Made by a program: the position numbers and the translations under genes
Shown: positions 10,966 through 23,446 of the stretch, piece after piece
Layout of the letters: each line of letters starts with the position of its first letter
Numbering within the stretch: position 1 is the first letter of the stretch
Notes under the pieces: model-generated
Told to the model about the DNA's origin: nothing
Database searches by the model: none
Seen by the model: only the letters and a program-made list of their open reading frames with translations
Source: Chrysogorgia sp. JL179-B06
Taxonomy: Eukaryota > Cnidaria > Anthozoa > Scleralcyonacea > Chrysogorgiidae
Length of the DNA: 64,000 bases
Direction: 5' to 3'
Assembly: GCA_035772405.1 (NCBI GenBank)
Contig: JAYKKM010000379.1
Span: 1,010,001 to 1,074,000, forward strand

Positions 10966-11400
10966 TATGTATTTTGACTCGCTAATTCCAAATCTGTTTT
11001 CAGAATTGAAAACGGTTATATATTGATCGAGATATTCAAAATAACATACGACGAAGTGAGTATAGTCGACTAATTTCTAAGTATATAAACCATTTTTACG
11101 CAGGGTAGTCACGTTCTCGTAATATAGTAGACACATATGTTATGTATTTTGACTCGCTAATTCCAAATCTGTTTTCAGAATTGAAAACGGTTAAATATTC
11201 ATCGAGATAACGTTCAAAATAATATACGACGAAGTGACCAGCTTATAGTCGACTAATTTCTAAGTACATAAACCGTTTTTACGAAGGGTACTCACGTTCT
11301 CGTAATATAGTAAACACGTATGTTTTGTATGTTGACTTTGTATGTTTTCATGAGTTTAAATCGGTTAAATATTGGCCGAGATAACGTTCAAACATTTAGA
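10966..11400. repeat. tandem repeat, about 176-bp unit, 2.5 copies
   Basis: Units beginning TATGTATTTTGACTCGCTAA start near 10966 and 11142. A more diverged partial third unit starts near 11311. Shared internal words include CGACGAAGTGA and TCACGTTCTCGTAATATAG. Confidence 0.85.
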
Positions 11401-11447
11401 AAAGGCGGGCGAGGGGATTATTGCGGATTCGTATTTCTAGTATATAT

Positions 11448-11549
11448 ATATATATACCAGAGATTTACCGGGCGGAAATCTTAATCGTAAAATGAATATT
11501 AGAGCCCAGCTCAAAATTCGAATGTGGAGAGCCATCTCGTAACAAACAT

Positions 11550-11640
<91 letters not shown>
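11448..11640. repeat. Penelope-like end remnant and (TA)n
   Basis: About 11459-11530 carries the CCGGGCGGAAATC and AGAGCCCAGC words also seen at 94-140. It runs into a (TA)n tract, about 11548-11639, that borders the satellite array. The remnant is too short to classify securely. Confidence 0.5.
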
Positions 11641-12911
<1,271 letters not shown>

Positions 12912-13281
12912 AGAATGAAAACTATTTGTTAATTCCAGGGTTATCACGAAGGTTAGTACAAGGGTTAATATAAGGGTGAGTGTTAGTATAAGGGTTTGGG
13001 TTTGGGTTATTTTTCAAACCTTTATATATACCCTATAATATTAACCCTTATACTCACCTTACTACTTAGTTTAATTTAGTTTAATTAAATTCGTCGCAAA
13101 ACATTACAACACTATAAATAAATCTACAAACATACTAACACATACATGGTTATGGTTGCGACAGGGGAAAAAACAGGATAATTCCCAATTGACATTTACC
13201 CCTTTAACATTAGTAAATATAAAAATCTCGATATAAAGGACGCTACAAGACGCGTACACTCATACATATAATACATTAATA
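12912..13281. other. LINE 3' flank with GGGTTA-like words
   Basis: Contains imperfect TTAGGGTT-like words and their complement (near 12937-13060), forming a weak inverted repeat, then AT-rich sequence leading into the LINE on the minus strand. The exact 3' end of the LINE is not evident. Confidence 0.5.
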
Positions 13282-13888
13282 TTAAGGAGGTTCATAAGAT
13301 GTTAAATTTTCCTTGTAGTTTTTTGTCATTTGATTTCTAAATTGACTTAGTAAATGTATACGTTTTAAGCTAGATGGTAATTTATTCCATAGTTCAATGG
13401 ATCTTGGAAAATATGATTTCCGATAGTAGTTTTGATTGTGAATTGATAGTGGACGGTAATTGGTAATGTCAAACGTACGCGTAGTTATTCTTCGGATCTC
13501 GACAGGTGTAAGAAATTTACTGAAGTCAACATCAAGTTGGCCAATTCTATACTTGAACAAGAGAATCAGATCACTGATCTCTCTTCTAAATTCCAGGGGA
13601 AGCATATCAAGTGTTTCCAATCTACTCTTGTAAGTGATATCATGGCTCGGGTAATTCAAGATACATTTAGTTGCACGCCTCTGAACATTTTCAATGAGGT
13701 GGCGATGTTTGACTGTATAAGGAGACCAGATATTTGAAGCGTATTCAAGTATGGGTTTTACTAATGAAATGTACAGCAACTTACGTATCCTTGTGTCAAT
13801 GATGTCACGTCCACAGACGCGCTTAACCAAGCCTAGGATTTTATTTGCTTTCGCACACATTTTCTCAATGTGCAACTCCCAAGACAAA

Positions 13889-15490
13889 TTATTTGATACC
13901 GTTATTCCAAGATCTGTGATGTCTGTAACACACAACCAACTGATGATCTTCCAGCTGATAATTGTAAGCGGAATTAGATGGTGACCGCTTCCTTGACATT
14001 CGAAGAATTTTACATTTTGAAGAATTAAATGGCATGTTATGATCTTTGCTCCATTTATTTAAACAGTGAAGATCAGCTTGTAGTTCGTGTCGAGAATTGA
14101 TAGACGTAATAGGCCGGTAAAGCTTTGAGTCATCTGCGAATAATGCAAGGTTTGACTTACTAGTTAAGTAGTTTGGCATATCATTAACATAGATCACAAA
14201 TAACAGAGGCCCCAGGATGGATCCTTGAGGTACCCCTGATGTCACTGGTAGCCAATCGCTGAAAGCACCATCCAGCACTACACGTTGGGACCTGTCGCTA
14301 AGATAACTGTGGAACCATTCTAAAAGTTGACCATCAATTCCATAGCATTTTAGTTTATCGAGCAACAAGCGATGGGGAACCCGATCAAACGCTTTAGATA
14401 AATCCAAGTGGATGACATCGACTTCTTGACCACCAGCTAGAGTGTCCAAAACACTATGGTAAACCAACAAAAGTTGTGTTACCGTTGATCTGCCTTTTAT
14501 GAATCCATGTTGAAAGTTATAGATGTTAGGAGAAAGCACGGGAAAACAATGATTGAACACACATCGTTCCAAGATTTTTGATACAATGCATAATAAAGAT
14601 ATAGGCCGATAGTTCTTGGCCAAATATTGTTCATCCCCCTTAAATACAGGAGAAATGTTGGCTCTTTTCCATATCATGGGAACATGGCCCAGAAACAGCG
14701 ACATATTAAATACTCGACAAAGTGATGGAGCAATTGCTTCGGCGGTGTTTTTTAAAAGTATTCCTGGAATATTGTCAGGGCCACTCGACTTTGTTGGATT
14801 TATATTGTTTAGTTCACTAATAACTTCAGAAACCGTGATCTCAACATTAGAAAGTATATTATACGAATCTAAGGCAGAGTTGTCATTGGAAAAGCTGTCC
14901 CATACATCCGTCTCAGCAGAACTAAACACTGAGTGAAAAAACTTATTCAATAAATCTGCTTTCGCTGTATAATCAGTAACAAAATCGTTCCCGTCACGAA
15001 GAAAATTAGGCATTACATTGACTCTTGTTTTAGATTTTACAAAAGACCAAAAGCGTTTCGGGTTTTTTGCCAAAGATTCATCAATTTTACGTGCATAATC
15101 AGTTCTCTTTTGCATAATAAGCTGTTTGACAGAACATCTCAGATCTTTAAATTTCTGCCAACAAGCTGCTAAACCAGTTTTTACTGCTCTCCTTCGCACT
15201 GCATTTTTCTTCTTAATTAGTGACAAAACTTCATTATAATCAATCCAGGCGTGACGTTTTGAACTCTTGATCGTACATTTGGGTATATAGTCATCTACTG
15301 TGGATATAAATACATCACACCAGTTTGAGGCAGTCTGATTAACATCATCATATTCAAAGCAGAGGTCCCATGGGACTTTACGAAGTGCTTCAGTTAGACC
15401 CTTCCAATCTGCATTTTTGAACTTATAAACAACGCGCTTTGTTTCAATTTTCTTTGGAATACACATGTCAATGTCAAAACTGATCAATTT
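13889..15490 (-). CDS. LINE reverse transcriptase
   Basis: Synthesises cDNA from the element RNA. On the minus strand the motifs in order are NYRPISLLCIVSKILERC, FIKGRSTVTQLL, VDVIHLDLSKAFDRV (first catalytic Asp), GVPQGSILGPLLFVIYVND and ALFADDSKLY (catalytic FADD box), followed by the thumb region. The frame ends at a one-base shift near 13930; downstream the C-terminal segment (DLGITVSNN, PILEYASNIWSPY, LWNKLPSSLK) continues to 13282 as in CR1/Jockey-group proteins. Most of the domain is intact. Confidence 0.9.
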   Translation of the reverse strand, partial: KLISFDIDMCIPKKIETKRVVYKFKNADWKGLTEALRKVPWDLCFEYDDVNQTASNWCDVFISTVDDYIPKCTIKSSKRHAWIDYNEVLSLIKKKNAVRRRAVKTGLAACWQKFKDLRCSVKQLIMQKRTDYARKIDESLAKNPKRFWSFVKSKTRVNVMPNFLRDGNDFVTDYTAKADLLNKFFHSVFSSAETDVWDSFSNDNSALDSYNILSNVEITVSEVISELNNINPTKSSGPDNIPGILLKNTAEAIAPSLCRVFNMSLFLGHVPMIWKRANISPVFKGDEQYLAKNYRPISLLCIVSKILERCVFNHCFPVLSPNIYNFQHGFIKGRSTVTQLLLVYHSVLDTLAGGQEVDVIHLDLSKAFDRVPHRLLLDKLKCYGIDGQLLEWFHSYLSDRSQRVVLDGAFSDWLPVTSGVPQGSILGPLLFVIYVNDMPNYLTSKSNLALFADDSKLYRPITSINSRHELQADLHCLNKWSKDHNMPFNSSKCKILRMSRKRSPSNSAYNYQLEDHQLVVCYRHHRSWNNGIK

Positions 15491-16030
15491 ATGGTCGGTA
15501 AAAATCAAATCATCAAAACCATGGACATTTACTATTTTCTCTGGAAAATTCGTGAGGATTAAGTCCAATATATTGTCCTTCCTCGTAGGGAAGCTGATCA
15601 TTTGCCACAGAAAATTATCCTTGACTAATTTTGCAAAATAGTTGTGTGGGAATCGCTAGAGTTAGCCGTACAGGTTGACCAGTTCACATTAGGCAGATTA
15701 AAGTCACCACAGATAAGCATTTTGTCAAAGTTAAGTCTAGAAGCATAGAGTAAACTTTTCTTTAATTCCTTCAAGTAGTTCAAATCGGTATCCGGAGGTC
15801 TGTAGAATACAACTGCCAAAATTTTACGTTTTCCTTCGGGGCGCAGTTCACACACTAGTACTTCGGCATTGTACTCAAGATCAGTCCGACGAAAACTTTG
15901 TATATTATTTTTAACAGCAAGCATAACACCTCCACCTACTCTTGTATCTCGATCACGTCGGTAGATGGTAAAATCTAGACCAGGCAGAAGTTCACAATCA
16001 TCAATACTATTAACCCTCAAACAACAAGTT
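15490..16030 (-). pseudogene. LINE apurinic-type endonuclease domain (partial)
   Basis: The domain nicks target DNA to prime reverse transcription. Visible are RRDRDTRVGGGVMLAV, then FYRPPDTD, ICGDFNLPNVNW (the catalytic GDFN box), DNILDLILTN and FTDHKLISF (the SDH-type box with Thr for Ser). The first third, including the early catalytic Asn and Glu boxes, is missing, and a frameshift lies near 15610. Confidence 0.85.
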
Positions 16031-16667
16031 TTCAGTCTTTCCGCGGAAACCTAATTTAAAGTATACTTTTTAGTGATCACCCTACTGTGGTAGTCTAGGT
16101 TTCGGTTGCATTCCTTTATTTTATTTTTAGGGTGGACAAATTGCTATTATTGCATCATCCCGATATGCTTTGCGAAACCGCGCGGTGTGCTTACCTTCAT
16201 GCGCTAGAGGTATAGGGAAGAGGGGTCCTGGATCAGGTGGAGCAGGTGGAGCAATAGCGCTCCACCCATGACGTCATAGGAATCATAATACACGTGATAT
16301 GCGTTCAGTCTCAGCGGAATGCAAGTATTTAGAGTTCATTACAAAGACATTTCTCAGGAGGATTTCCTTCTCATAACGTTTCAAACGTTTACCCTCCCTT
16401 CCCCCACACTATAATAACAGACGTATAAATTTGATTTTATAAATTTATAACTTAGATTAATTACACACAAACTTAGCGTTATCTAAACTTATTGAGTAGA
16501 ACTCTAACAACTGTTAGCTGCTATAATACATGAATCACACACCGCTTTATAATCGTTCATTCACACTATTCGTATATACGCTCTTATTGCAATCATCATA
16601 CAGCCATATTTTCCTTCAATCGTATTACAATATTACATCTGGTGAGTTATACGTATTTATAGAGTAA

Positions 16668-17035
16668 TACTGTAGTGTCCATGAGCTAGAGTACTAACAC
16701 CGTCATCCAGAATAAAACGTTTGTCATCATATGGACTTAGAGCGATCTTATTTAATTTAATTGAGTAAATTTCATGACCGTCACTGCGAATCTGATTCAC
16801 GGAAGCTTTTGTTTGTGTCTTATTGAATAAGCAAACCTTATAATTATCATGTCTTATCTGTTTCTTTGTGACTGATTTCTTAACCCCTTTAGCTGTCTTC
16901 TTTTTACTGGTTTGTTGTTTTCCACATACAGGATGGAGTACATCTTCGGTCGAAGACCGACAAATTCTTGAATAGGGATTCCGTGCGTTTCATCTTTCAT
17001 CTTCCCAAGCACTTTCTTGTAAGCTGTGCTGTGTA
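16668..17035 (-). pseudogene. DNA polymerase family B C-terminal remnant
   Basis: The minus strand encodes EFVGLRPKMYSI, then after one frameshift near 16915 SDGHEIYSIKLNKI and LSPYDDKRFILDDG. This set matches the conserved C-terminal end of protein-primed-type B polymerases in animal mobile elements. The catalytic palm is absent and the remnant is non-functional. Confidence 0.65.
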
Positions 17036-17317
17036 GTGGGTGGTCTTGTTTGTATTCCGACGTGTCAAATTCGTCGATATCGTGTAACTAGGCTACCGTA
17101 ATTTAACGAATACGAAAATGTATACATTTTCAGAGCAAAACATGAGAGCGAGGCATATTGTGTTAATTAGGAGATCACACAGCTTGACTTAGCGCATAAA
17201 TTTATTTGGACATATTAACAAACACACGCATTAAGTTTCATTGTAATTTATTTCGAAGTAATAATGGTTTACATGTTTATAATGACATCTATTTTAGAAT
17301 ATACATATGTACAAGAG

Positions 17318-17821
17318 TTAATAGCGTAGCCATTGATTACAGACGCTAGTTGTTTCGCCAGTGTCCAAGCACTTGTTTTCCGTCGTATTAGGTTGACATG
17401 CTTTTTGCTGCCGCCTCTTATTAGAAACAGTGGTCTCTCCATGCTGTGATATTCCAGCTTTGTTGTCTGGTTTGGTAATGCGAGGGTGCTGCTTTTTCTT
17501 TGCACGTCTTTTAGCTCGTTCGTTAGTATTAACGAAAGATTGTTCATGCTGTTCTCTTGCATCTCTGAGACATTGAATAAAGTTCACTTCCATATTCTTT
17601 TGCCGTTTCAAAACGATTTCCAACGTTTTCTGTATATCGAGTTCTTTCCCAACAACAAAAGTTTCTTTATCATTCGCCGATGGATTTAATCTTGCTTGAG
17701 TAAGATAATGTTGCCTCTCTTCACAGGGAAGTTGATGAAACTCAGCCAAATGGTTGGACACCTTTATTAAACGTTTCCCCCACAAATAGGACAATCCTTT
17801 CGCATTCGTGGCATACTGCAA
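17318..17821 (-). pseudogene. zinc-finger-like small ORF of the TIR element
   Basis: A 167-codon frame with a lysine/arginine-rich middle (RAKRRAKKKQ). Near its start, KRLIKVSNHLAEFH carries the two His of a C2H2 finger; the matching Cys pair lies in the neighbouring frame just upstream, so a one-base shift has broken the finger. It sits directly before the polymerase remnant on the same strand. The function is unknown. Confidence 0.5.
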
Positions 17822-17878
17822 ACTGATTGCTGTATTTCACTTCACAGACATAAAAAGTGTCTCGCAATAGAGTCCTGG

Positions 17879-17955
17879 AGTCCCGAAGGTCCTTTCAACA
17901 CCGCTTGGCTTTGCCAAGAGGTGTGCGCGAAGGCGCTGAAGGGACCTTCGGGACT
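17879..17955. other. branched hairpin inside the TIR element
   Basis: A perfect 14-base outer stem (AGTCCCGAAGGTCC with GGACCTTCGGGACT), extendable by about 6 pairs, encloses two further hairpins (CTTGGC/GCCAAG and GCGC-GAAG-GCGC). The fold is a three-way junction and lies immediately inside the right terminal repeat. Confidence 0.8.
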
Positions 17956-18235
17956 GCTCCACCTGCTCCACCTGGTCCAGGACCCCTCGTCCCTATATAC
18001 TACTTGCGCCATTTTCTCTGGTCGCTATTTCTCGAGCCTGCTCAAACAATCGATCGAATAAATATAGTAAACTTGTGGTAACATTCATAAGAAATGTTGC
18101 TGGCAAGTATCTTAATCATCAACACGTTCACACTGCTTACAATTGCAAACCCCGATCGCGGTAGAACTTAACACTAAAAGATAACGAGCGATTTCGGAAC
18201 GGGTTCAGGTTCGCGATCTCAATAAACGTACGCTT

Positions 18236-18308
18236 ACTGATAATAATAATAATAATAATAGTAATAATAATAATAATAATATTAATAATAATAATAATAA
18301 TAATAATA
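18236..18308. repeat. (TAA)n microsatellite
   Basis: Trinucleotide run of AAT/TAA with a few interruptions. The following 18310-18816 is the presumed 3' flank of the Ig gene and contains an AATAAA on the minus strand near 18630, a possible polyadenylation signal. Confidence 0.95.
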
Positions 18309-18816
18309 AAGTGAACTTTGAAGTGATAGGAAAACATGCTATTGTTGTGATATTAATATCCGAAGAGACCGACATAAGAATGTTGTATGGAAATACGTTA
18401 CATGTACTAAGGTAATTGTAAGATTTTTTATAAGCTTTATTGCCTCTATTGGTTTATTTCATGCGAAGTCATACAAAATAAAGTCGATCCTATTCAACAA
18501 TTTATTGTTTAATATATATCAAGTACTAATATTTTCTACGATTTTAATCCGAACCCTGCAAATTGTTTTGTAGTGTAAATATGCCCGTAAAACAGATTGA
18601 AAACTGGATATTTTATTTTGTTATACTTTTTTATTTATCAAAGATGCGACTAGTTAAAGTAAATTGAACAAAATGTTTATGCTACCCGAACAAATCTCTT
18701 TCCGATGAACAGGTATATATATATTTAATTATTTTTCATTTAATCATTATATAACCAGTTCAATGAATATTTCAAAATTATTCTTGTCCAAATTAAGTAT
18801 CCAGCAAAGGAATTCC

Positions 18817-19130
18817 TCACAAGACGACAAGCGACACATGACTCTTCTTGTAATTGCCAACCTTTACTATGCAAGTGTAGTTTCCTTCGTGGCTCTTATT
18901 TACATTTTTTATTGTTAACGTCATCCGACCACCATTAGTATTAGTGACAACGTAATTATTGTGATTTTGAAGTGTCACTCTCTGAGGATCTTGCCAGAGG
19001 AAAATAGGGAACAACAAAACACATGACTTGTCTATAGCAACAGTACACTCCAAATTCACTGTACTGCCGTTCTTTATTTTCACAACAGGATTTAAACTGC
19101 GGATCTTTGGTGTCTTTTGGCATCTGCGTC
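18817..19130 (-). CDS. last exon of secreted Ig protein: second Ig domain and stop
   Basis: The acceptor is tttttgtccag|ga after a pyrimidine-rich tract, phase 1. The exon encodes an Ig fold: Cys in NLECTV, Trp in FLWQ, and KSHEGNYTC (the D/E-x-G-x-Y-x-C box), ending SHVSLVVL and a TGA. No transmembrane segment or cytoplasmic tail follows, which suggests secretion. Potential N-glycosylation sites are NGS, NKS and NYT. With exons 20833-21117 and 23447-23555 the reading frame sums to exactly 236 codons. An alternative is a donor at TT|GTGAGG with more exons, but its phase does not fit. Confidence 0.75.
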
Positions 19131-19499
19131 CTGGACAAAAAAGAGATAAATCCGCGCCAACTTAGAAAGCAGGGAAAATAGATTTTTTACCACATGGTTT
19201 CCACTAAACTGTTCTGTTACTATACTAATAATATACATGAAAAAATACCACATTCTCATTGGTCAAGAGGAATATGTGTTATTTAATTAATTGCATAAAC
19301 TGCAGTTCAATTTGTTTATTACGTATTCTATATAAGATCGCATAGGAAGAGCATGAGTAGAGCAAACACATCTATTATAATACATCGAGGTTTAGGAATT
19401 TAGGACTTAAGGTTTAGGTTTGGGTTTACGGTCATTTGCAGGGGTTTAGGGTTAGTACCGGTAACGTACTAGGTAATCCTTATAAGGAATACGAAGTAA

Positions 19500-20548
19500 G
19501 AAAAACGCGCCACAGGGTAAACGCAAGATTAGAAATTGAAAATCGACAAGCGCCAGGAACATATACGAGTCCATTCACATGCCAAGTTTGATTTGATTTA
19601 AAAAACTCTGAGTTTGGTGGCATTTTACATTTTCATGATGCTACGCGGGCGTGCAAGATGGGCTTTTCTAAAAAAATGAACGTTTTTCAACATAATTTAA
19701 TCAATGCTAATTTATATTAACATAATGTCTTTATTATACGTATAGTAAGATTACGTCTGTCAAATCCCCAGCCTTTAAAAATTTCAGCCTTTTGACATAG
19801 ATAAAGTTTATGTAAATTAGGATGAAATTTTATCACATATAAAACCTACGGCACGATAGTGATTTCCTTTGTGTTTTCCTCATGAATTATTAATATACAA
19901 TGGCCGATATTTTTTCGCATCGATCAATTTTATATTTTCGCCTGATTTTTTCACATCGTTGTAAGTCGGCTAAAAAACACACATATAAAATTTTAAGCCA
20001 ATTTGGTGAATTATTGCCTACATTTCTAAACACGGTCATTTTTGACCTTTTTGATCCACGTGCATAGAAAGTATTGTGTTTGTGGTGTATAAATAGCTTG
20101 CGTATATATTTAAAAGTATGAGCTCCCGTGCGGGTGGGTTTAAATACCGTAATTAACCTTGCTCTGCCATCTGAGTTCCAGTGGCTCAATGGTTAGAGCG
20201 TCTGTCTAGCATTCCGAAGGTTACGGGTTCGAGTCCTGTCTGGTACTCAGAGTTTTCCTGAGTATTGAGAACATAACACAGCTTGCACAGCAAAACATTT
20301 ACAACTTTACAAACATCAAGCTGCAACTACCTAACTTTAACTAAGACACATTATGTTAATATAAATCAGGTTGAAAAACTTCCATTTTTCTAGAAAAGGC
20401 CATCTTAGCATCATGAAAATTCAAAATGCCACCAATCGCAAAGTTGTTTATGAAATCAAATCAAATTTGGCGTGTGAGTGGATCTCATGTCCCTGGCGCT
20501 TGTCAAACTTCAATTTTTAATCTTGCGTAACCGTGTGCCGTGTTTTTC
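19500..20548. mobile_element. foldback element in an Ig-gene intron
   Basis: Inverted arms of about 230 bases (19500-19740 and 20330-20548), starting GAAAAAC and sharing GACAAGCGCCAGG, with a tRNA-like sequence in the loop. It lies within the intron between the two Ig exons. No coding sequence was found. Confidence 0.8.
20178..20250 (+). repeat. tRNA-like sequence (SINE head)
   Basis: A-box-like TGGCTCAATGGTTAGAGCG and B-box GGGTTCGAGTCC are present, and acceptor-like ends GTTCCAG/CTGGTAC pair with one mismatch. The anticodon arm is irregular, so it is not called as a functional tRNA. Confidence 0.55.
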
Positions 20549-20613
20549 GATTGACGACTTCGGGGGTCTTCTATGACCCCTTTTGACTGGGCCGGACAGG
20601 AAAGAGTTAATGA

Positions 20614-20812
<199 letters not shown>

Positions 20813-20832
20813 AATAATGTGTATATCCTTAC

Positions 20833-21117
20833 TACGAACTTGAACGTTCATGTTCCAAGCATTAGTGCCATGTATGTTGTTCCCTTGGCAACGGTATTTG
20901 GCGCTGTCCGTGGTGTTCGCGTTTGGAACGGTTAGAACTTGATTGTTTTCGCTAAATCTGTATTTTGATCCAGGGACAATAGATTGGCCGTTTTTGAACC
21001 AAGTTGTGTTAACTGTCGAGTTTCCTTCGAAACAGCAATATAATTCTATTATTTCGTTGAGATAGTAGAGCTCATTCCTGTCTGAAGCATCCACAAGATT
21101 GGGTGCTAACGATTGAC
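20833..21117 (-). CDS. first Ig-domain exon of secreted Ig protein
   Basis: A 285-base exon bounded by the acceptor ctttatttgcag|gt and the donor cgta|GTAAGG, phase 1 on both sides, the usual layout of shuffled Ig exons. It encodes an I-set-like domain: Cys in ELYCCFEG, Trp in [14 protein letters not shown] and TTDSAKYRC, then the G strand ending NVQV. Several Asn-X-Ser/Thr sites are present. The open frame that continues into the (TA)n is intron read-through. It joins the signal-peptide exon at 23447 and the last exon at 19130 in frame. Confidence 0.8.
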
Positions 21118-21228
21118 CTGCAAATAAAGCAGTTGGGGTGTGATATGGATATACAATAAAACATTATACTAAACTGAAAATTAACCGACATGATTAACCT
21201 ACACTATACTGAGTCGACGGAAAATTGT

Positions 21229-21297
21229 TGACTCAAGCGGGATTTGAACTCACACCTTGGGCTCGCTTCTCTACCAGTTGAGCTAACGCGCCTGTAA
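21229..21297 (-). repeat. tRNA-like sequence
   Basis: The minus strand has A-box-like TTAGCTCAACTGGTAGAG and B-box-like GAGTTCAAATCCCGC, but the acceptor ends do not pair. Probably a SINE head or tRNA pseudogene. Confidence 0.5.
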
Positions 21298-21584
21298 CTG
21301 GAAAACTTATAGAGTCATGGTCTTATCGACGTAACTCTTCTTCTTTATCGACGCTGATGAAGTCCTTCGTTGAGAACTTCTGCTACTGAGAGAAATTTTA
21401 TATAATGAAAGAAAGCGAAATTCCCTGGGATGACGTCATACTCAATACTTGTAAAACACATAAACCCGTGCAAAGTATGGCAGAAAAAATTAAAGCAATG
21501 AAGTATTTCACTGTTCAACTATTTGCCTTTATACAATAATCTGTTTACTATGCGCATTCTCATTGGTTGTTGGCCATGATCTAT

Positions 21585-21972
21585 TACACACGGAAAAACG
21601 CATGTTCTGTTACAGCATTCAACAGCACTGATATCAGGTCTGTTCAGGATAATGTAGCGACCCCTGTAACAGCTATGATGGTCACAGTCAGTATCACCAC
21701 TGATGCCTTATCATCTGTATTCATCAGTCCTGATTTATCTGATACAAACAACTTCCATCAGCGCTGTTACATCATCAGTGTACATCACAATTTCGCAAAA
21801 AACATTCTGTTACATCAGACTGATGACAACCCAACAGACTGTTCCAATCTGATACCGTCAGTTCTGAACAGTCTGTTGGCGACAACAGTGTGATACAGCT
21901 ATGATATCATACCTGTATCAGGCCTGAAGGTGCAACAGGCTGTAACAGGTCTGTGGCGTTTTTACGTGTGTA
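21585..21972. mobile_element. 388-bp TIR element
   Basis: Inverted termini TACACACGGAAAAACGC and its near complement GCGTTTTTACGTGTGTA, both running into TGTTACAGC-type words. The interior is rich in CTGTTACA/CTGATA repeats. The 108-codon plus-strand frame inside has no domain. Confidence 0.8.
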
Positions 21973-22131
21973 GAGGACAGATGCACAGATCACGTCAGCT
22001 CACGCCATATCACGTCAGCTCACGCCATACACGTCAGCCGACTGCTTTTATCTTTTTTTCATGCCCCAGAAATCGCCAAAGAGCTAATAAGCCTCTTGCA
22101 TGAATGGTTTGTTTTCAATTTTTATTGAAAA

Positions 22132-22266
22132 GATTCCATTTTGCCGTTGTCTGTTCAGTTATAGATGCACAGAGGACGTCAGAACGTGGTACGAACATCA
22201 ACTGTTCTTACCACGTTCTGACGTCATATGTACATCTATAACTACAGACAACGGAAAAATGGAATC
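22132..22266. repeat. long hairpin
   Basis: Arms of about 57 bases (GATTCCATTTT... and its complement), including ACGTCAGAACGTGGTA, are separated by about 20 bases. Possibly a small MITE; no clear target-site duplication was seen. Confidence 0.85.
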
Positions 22267-22660
22267 TATTTGTCAAATATGAAAATTCACCACGTATGGT
22301 ACTCGCTCTATCCACAACGTTTTCCATGGAATTTTCACGTTTTCGTGACGATTTTCTTTCACTCTTACTTCCCTATTGAAATTTCGTGTTCACATGAGAA
22401 GCCGGGTTGGCCCGCTTGCCGAGATCTTGTCAGCGTCTGCCGAGATATCGGTAAACGGGGCGTTCAATCTTCAAGTGCGAATAGAACCAAATGGAACACC
22501 AAATAGAACGCGGCCTTGCCAATCAAACTATAGTACGATTTACTCACAACAAGAACGGCATTGAGATTACCATTGCGACTAAAATTCATTCCCTTTTGCA
22601 TTTCAAGTCTTCTAATGCAGAACTAGACTTGTATCGGTATAACAAGAAGGAACTTAGGGC

Positions 22661-22827
22661 CAGAGGCGTAGCCAGAAGGGGGGCCGGGGGGCCCGGCCCC
22701 CCCTGGCAAAATTCCTGGCCCCCCCTGAGAAAATTTGTACTCTTAGGTCTTCATATGCCTCAGTTAGGATGGTCCCCCCTAGGTTTTTCCTGGCCCCCCT
22801 TGACAGAAAAACCTGGCTACGCCTCTG
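22661..22827. mobile_element. 167-bp hAT MITE
   Basis: Termini CAGAGGCGTAGCCAG / CTGGCTACGCCTCTG are flanked by a perfect 8-base duplication, CTTAGGGC. Copy A (about 1262-1280) shows the empty site, ACTTAGGAGTACTGTG. The interior is G/C-run rich. Confidence 0.95.
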
Positions 22828-23029
22828 CTTAGGGCTACTGTGAAAATAAATTATCAGAAATTAACGACAAAATGGCCGCCCCTTGAAGGTTAATGTCCTT
22901 AGAAAATGGCGTCCCATTTTACAGTGAGTTACGTAAAGCGAAAATATTAAAATGAAGATTCTGCTTATTGAGTAGCTCGTCTACCGTTTGCTGACTTCTT
23001 AATATATGTAACAACGATTTTTAAATTAT

Positions 23030-23335
23030 TCAGTTACCGGTTTGATTAGATCAGTCAAATCTAGGATCCACCAAATGACACAATCTAGAGATAACTTTCG
23101 TCAATACTTGTGCCTCTATTAAAATGCCCATTGTCCTATTGTCACTACAACTTTGGTGTTTATTAAAATGTTGGTATAAAACTTTAACCGTATTACCTAA
23201 AATTCAAATTTTAACATATATTATAATAGGTTCTTCCATCGATTTTTCGAACATTTCACCAAACGCTTTTAAAAATATCAAACAAAATCCAACAACAACC
23301 CAATGACGCGTAGCCTATATATTTATTTGTTTTCA
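23030..23335. repeat. 300-bp dispersed repeat
   Basis: The block from TTACCGGTTTGATTAGAT to GCGTAGCCTAT is present at about 53060-53345 in reverse orientation, although the preceding 50 bases (CTTATTGAGTAG..) are in the same orientation in both places. Copy A lacks it. Confidence 0.75.
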
Positions 23336-23446
23336 ACACAATTTGGCGGATCGTAGATTTAACTGATCTATAATCACAATTTTGTCGTTAATTTCTGCTA
23401 ATGAGTCATATACTAAAAAAGTCACATGTAGCCAAACAACATTTAC

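Larger units (their letters stand above)
13282..16030 (-). mobile_element. CR1/Jockey-type LINE ORF2, 5' truncated
   Basis: Non-LTR retrotransposon on the minus strand carrying an endonuclease and a reverse transcriptase in one ORF. The N-terminal part of the endonuclease is missing beyond about 16030. Three reading frames make up the ORF (16020-15625, 15601-13889, 13935-13282), joined by frameshifts near 15610 and 13930. The body is otherwise open for 570 codons, so this copy is fairly young compared with its neighbours. Confidence 0.9.
16197..18012. mobile_element. short TIR element with polymerase-B and zinc-finger remnants
   Basis: Inverted termini of about 45-60 bases share AGGGGTCCTGGA and CAGGTGGAGCAGGTGGAGCA (left 16211-16257, right 17954-18000). 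Between them, on the minus strand, are a small zinc-finger-like ORF and then the C-terminal end of a family-B DNA polymerase. This looks like an internally deleted derivative of a large self-replicating DNA element (Maverick/Polinton-like, or a related DNA virus). The class is inferred; no integrase or capsid gene is present. Confidence 0.6.

Noticed and set aside
21340..21840. CTGATGA words at 21344 and 21822 as additional hammerheads
   Set aside because: No helix II and no GAAAC box follow at the right distance.
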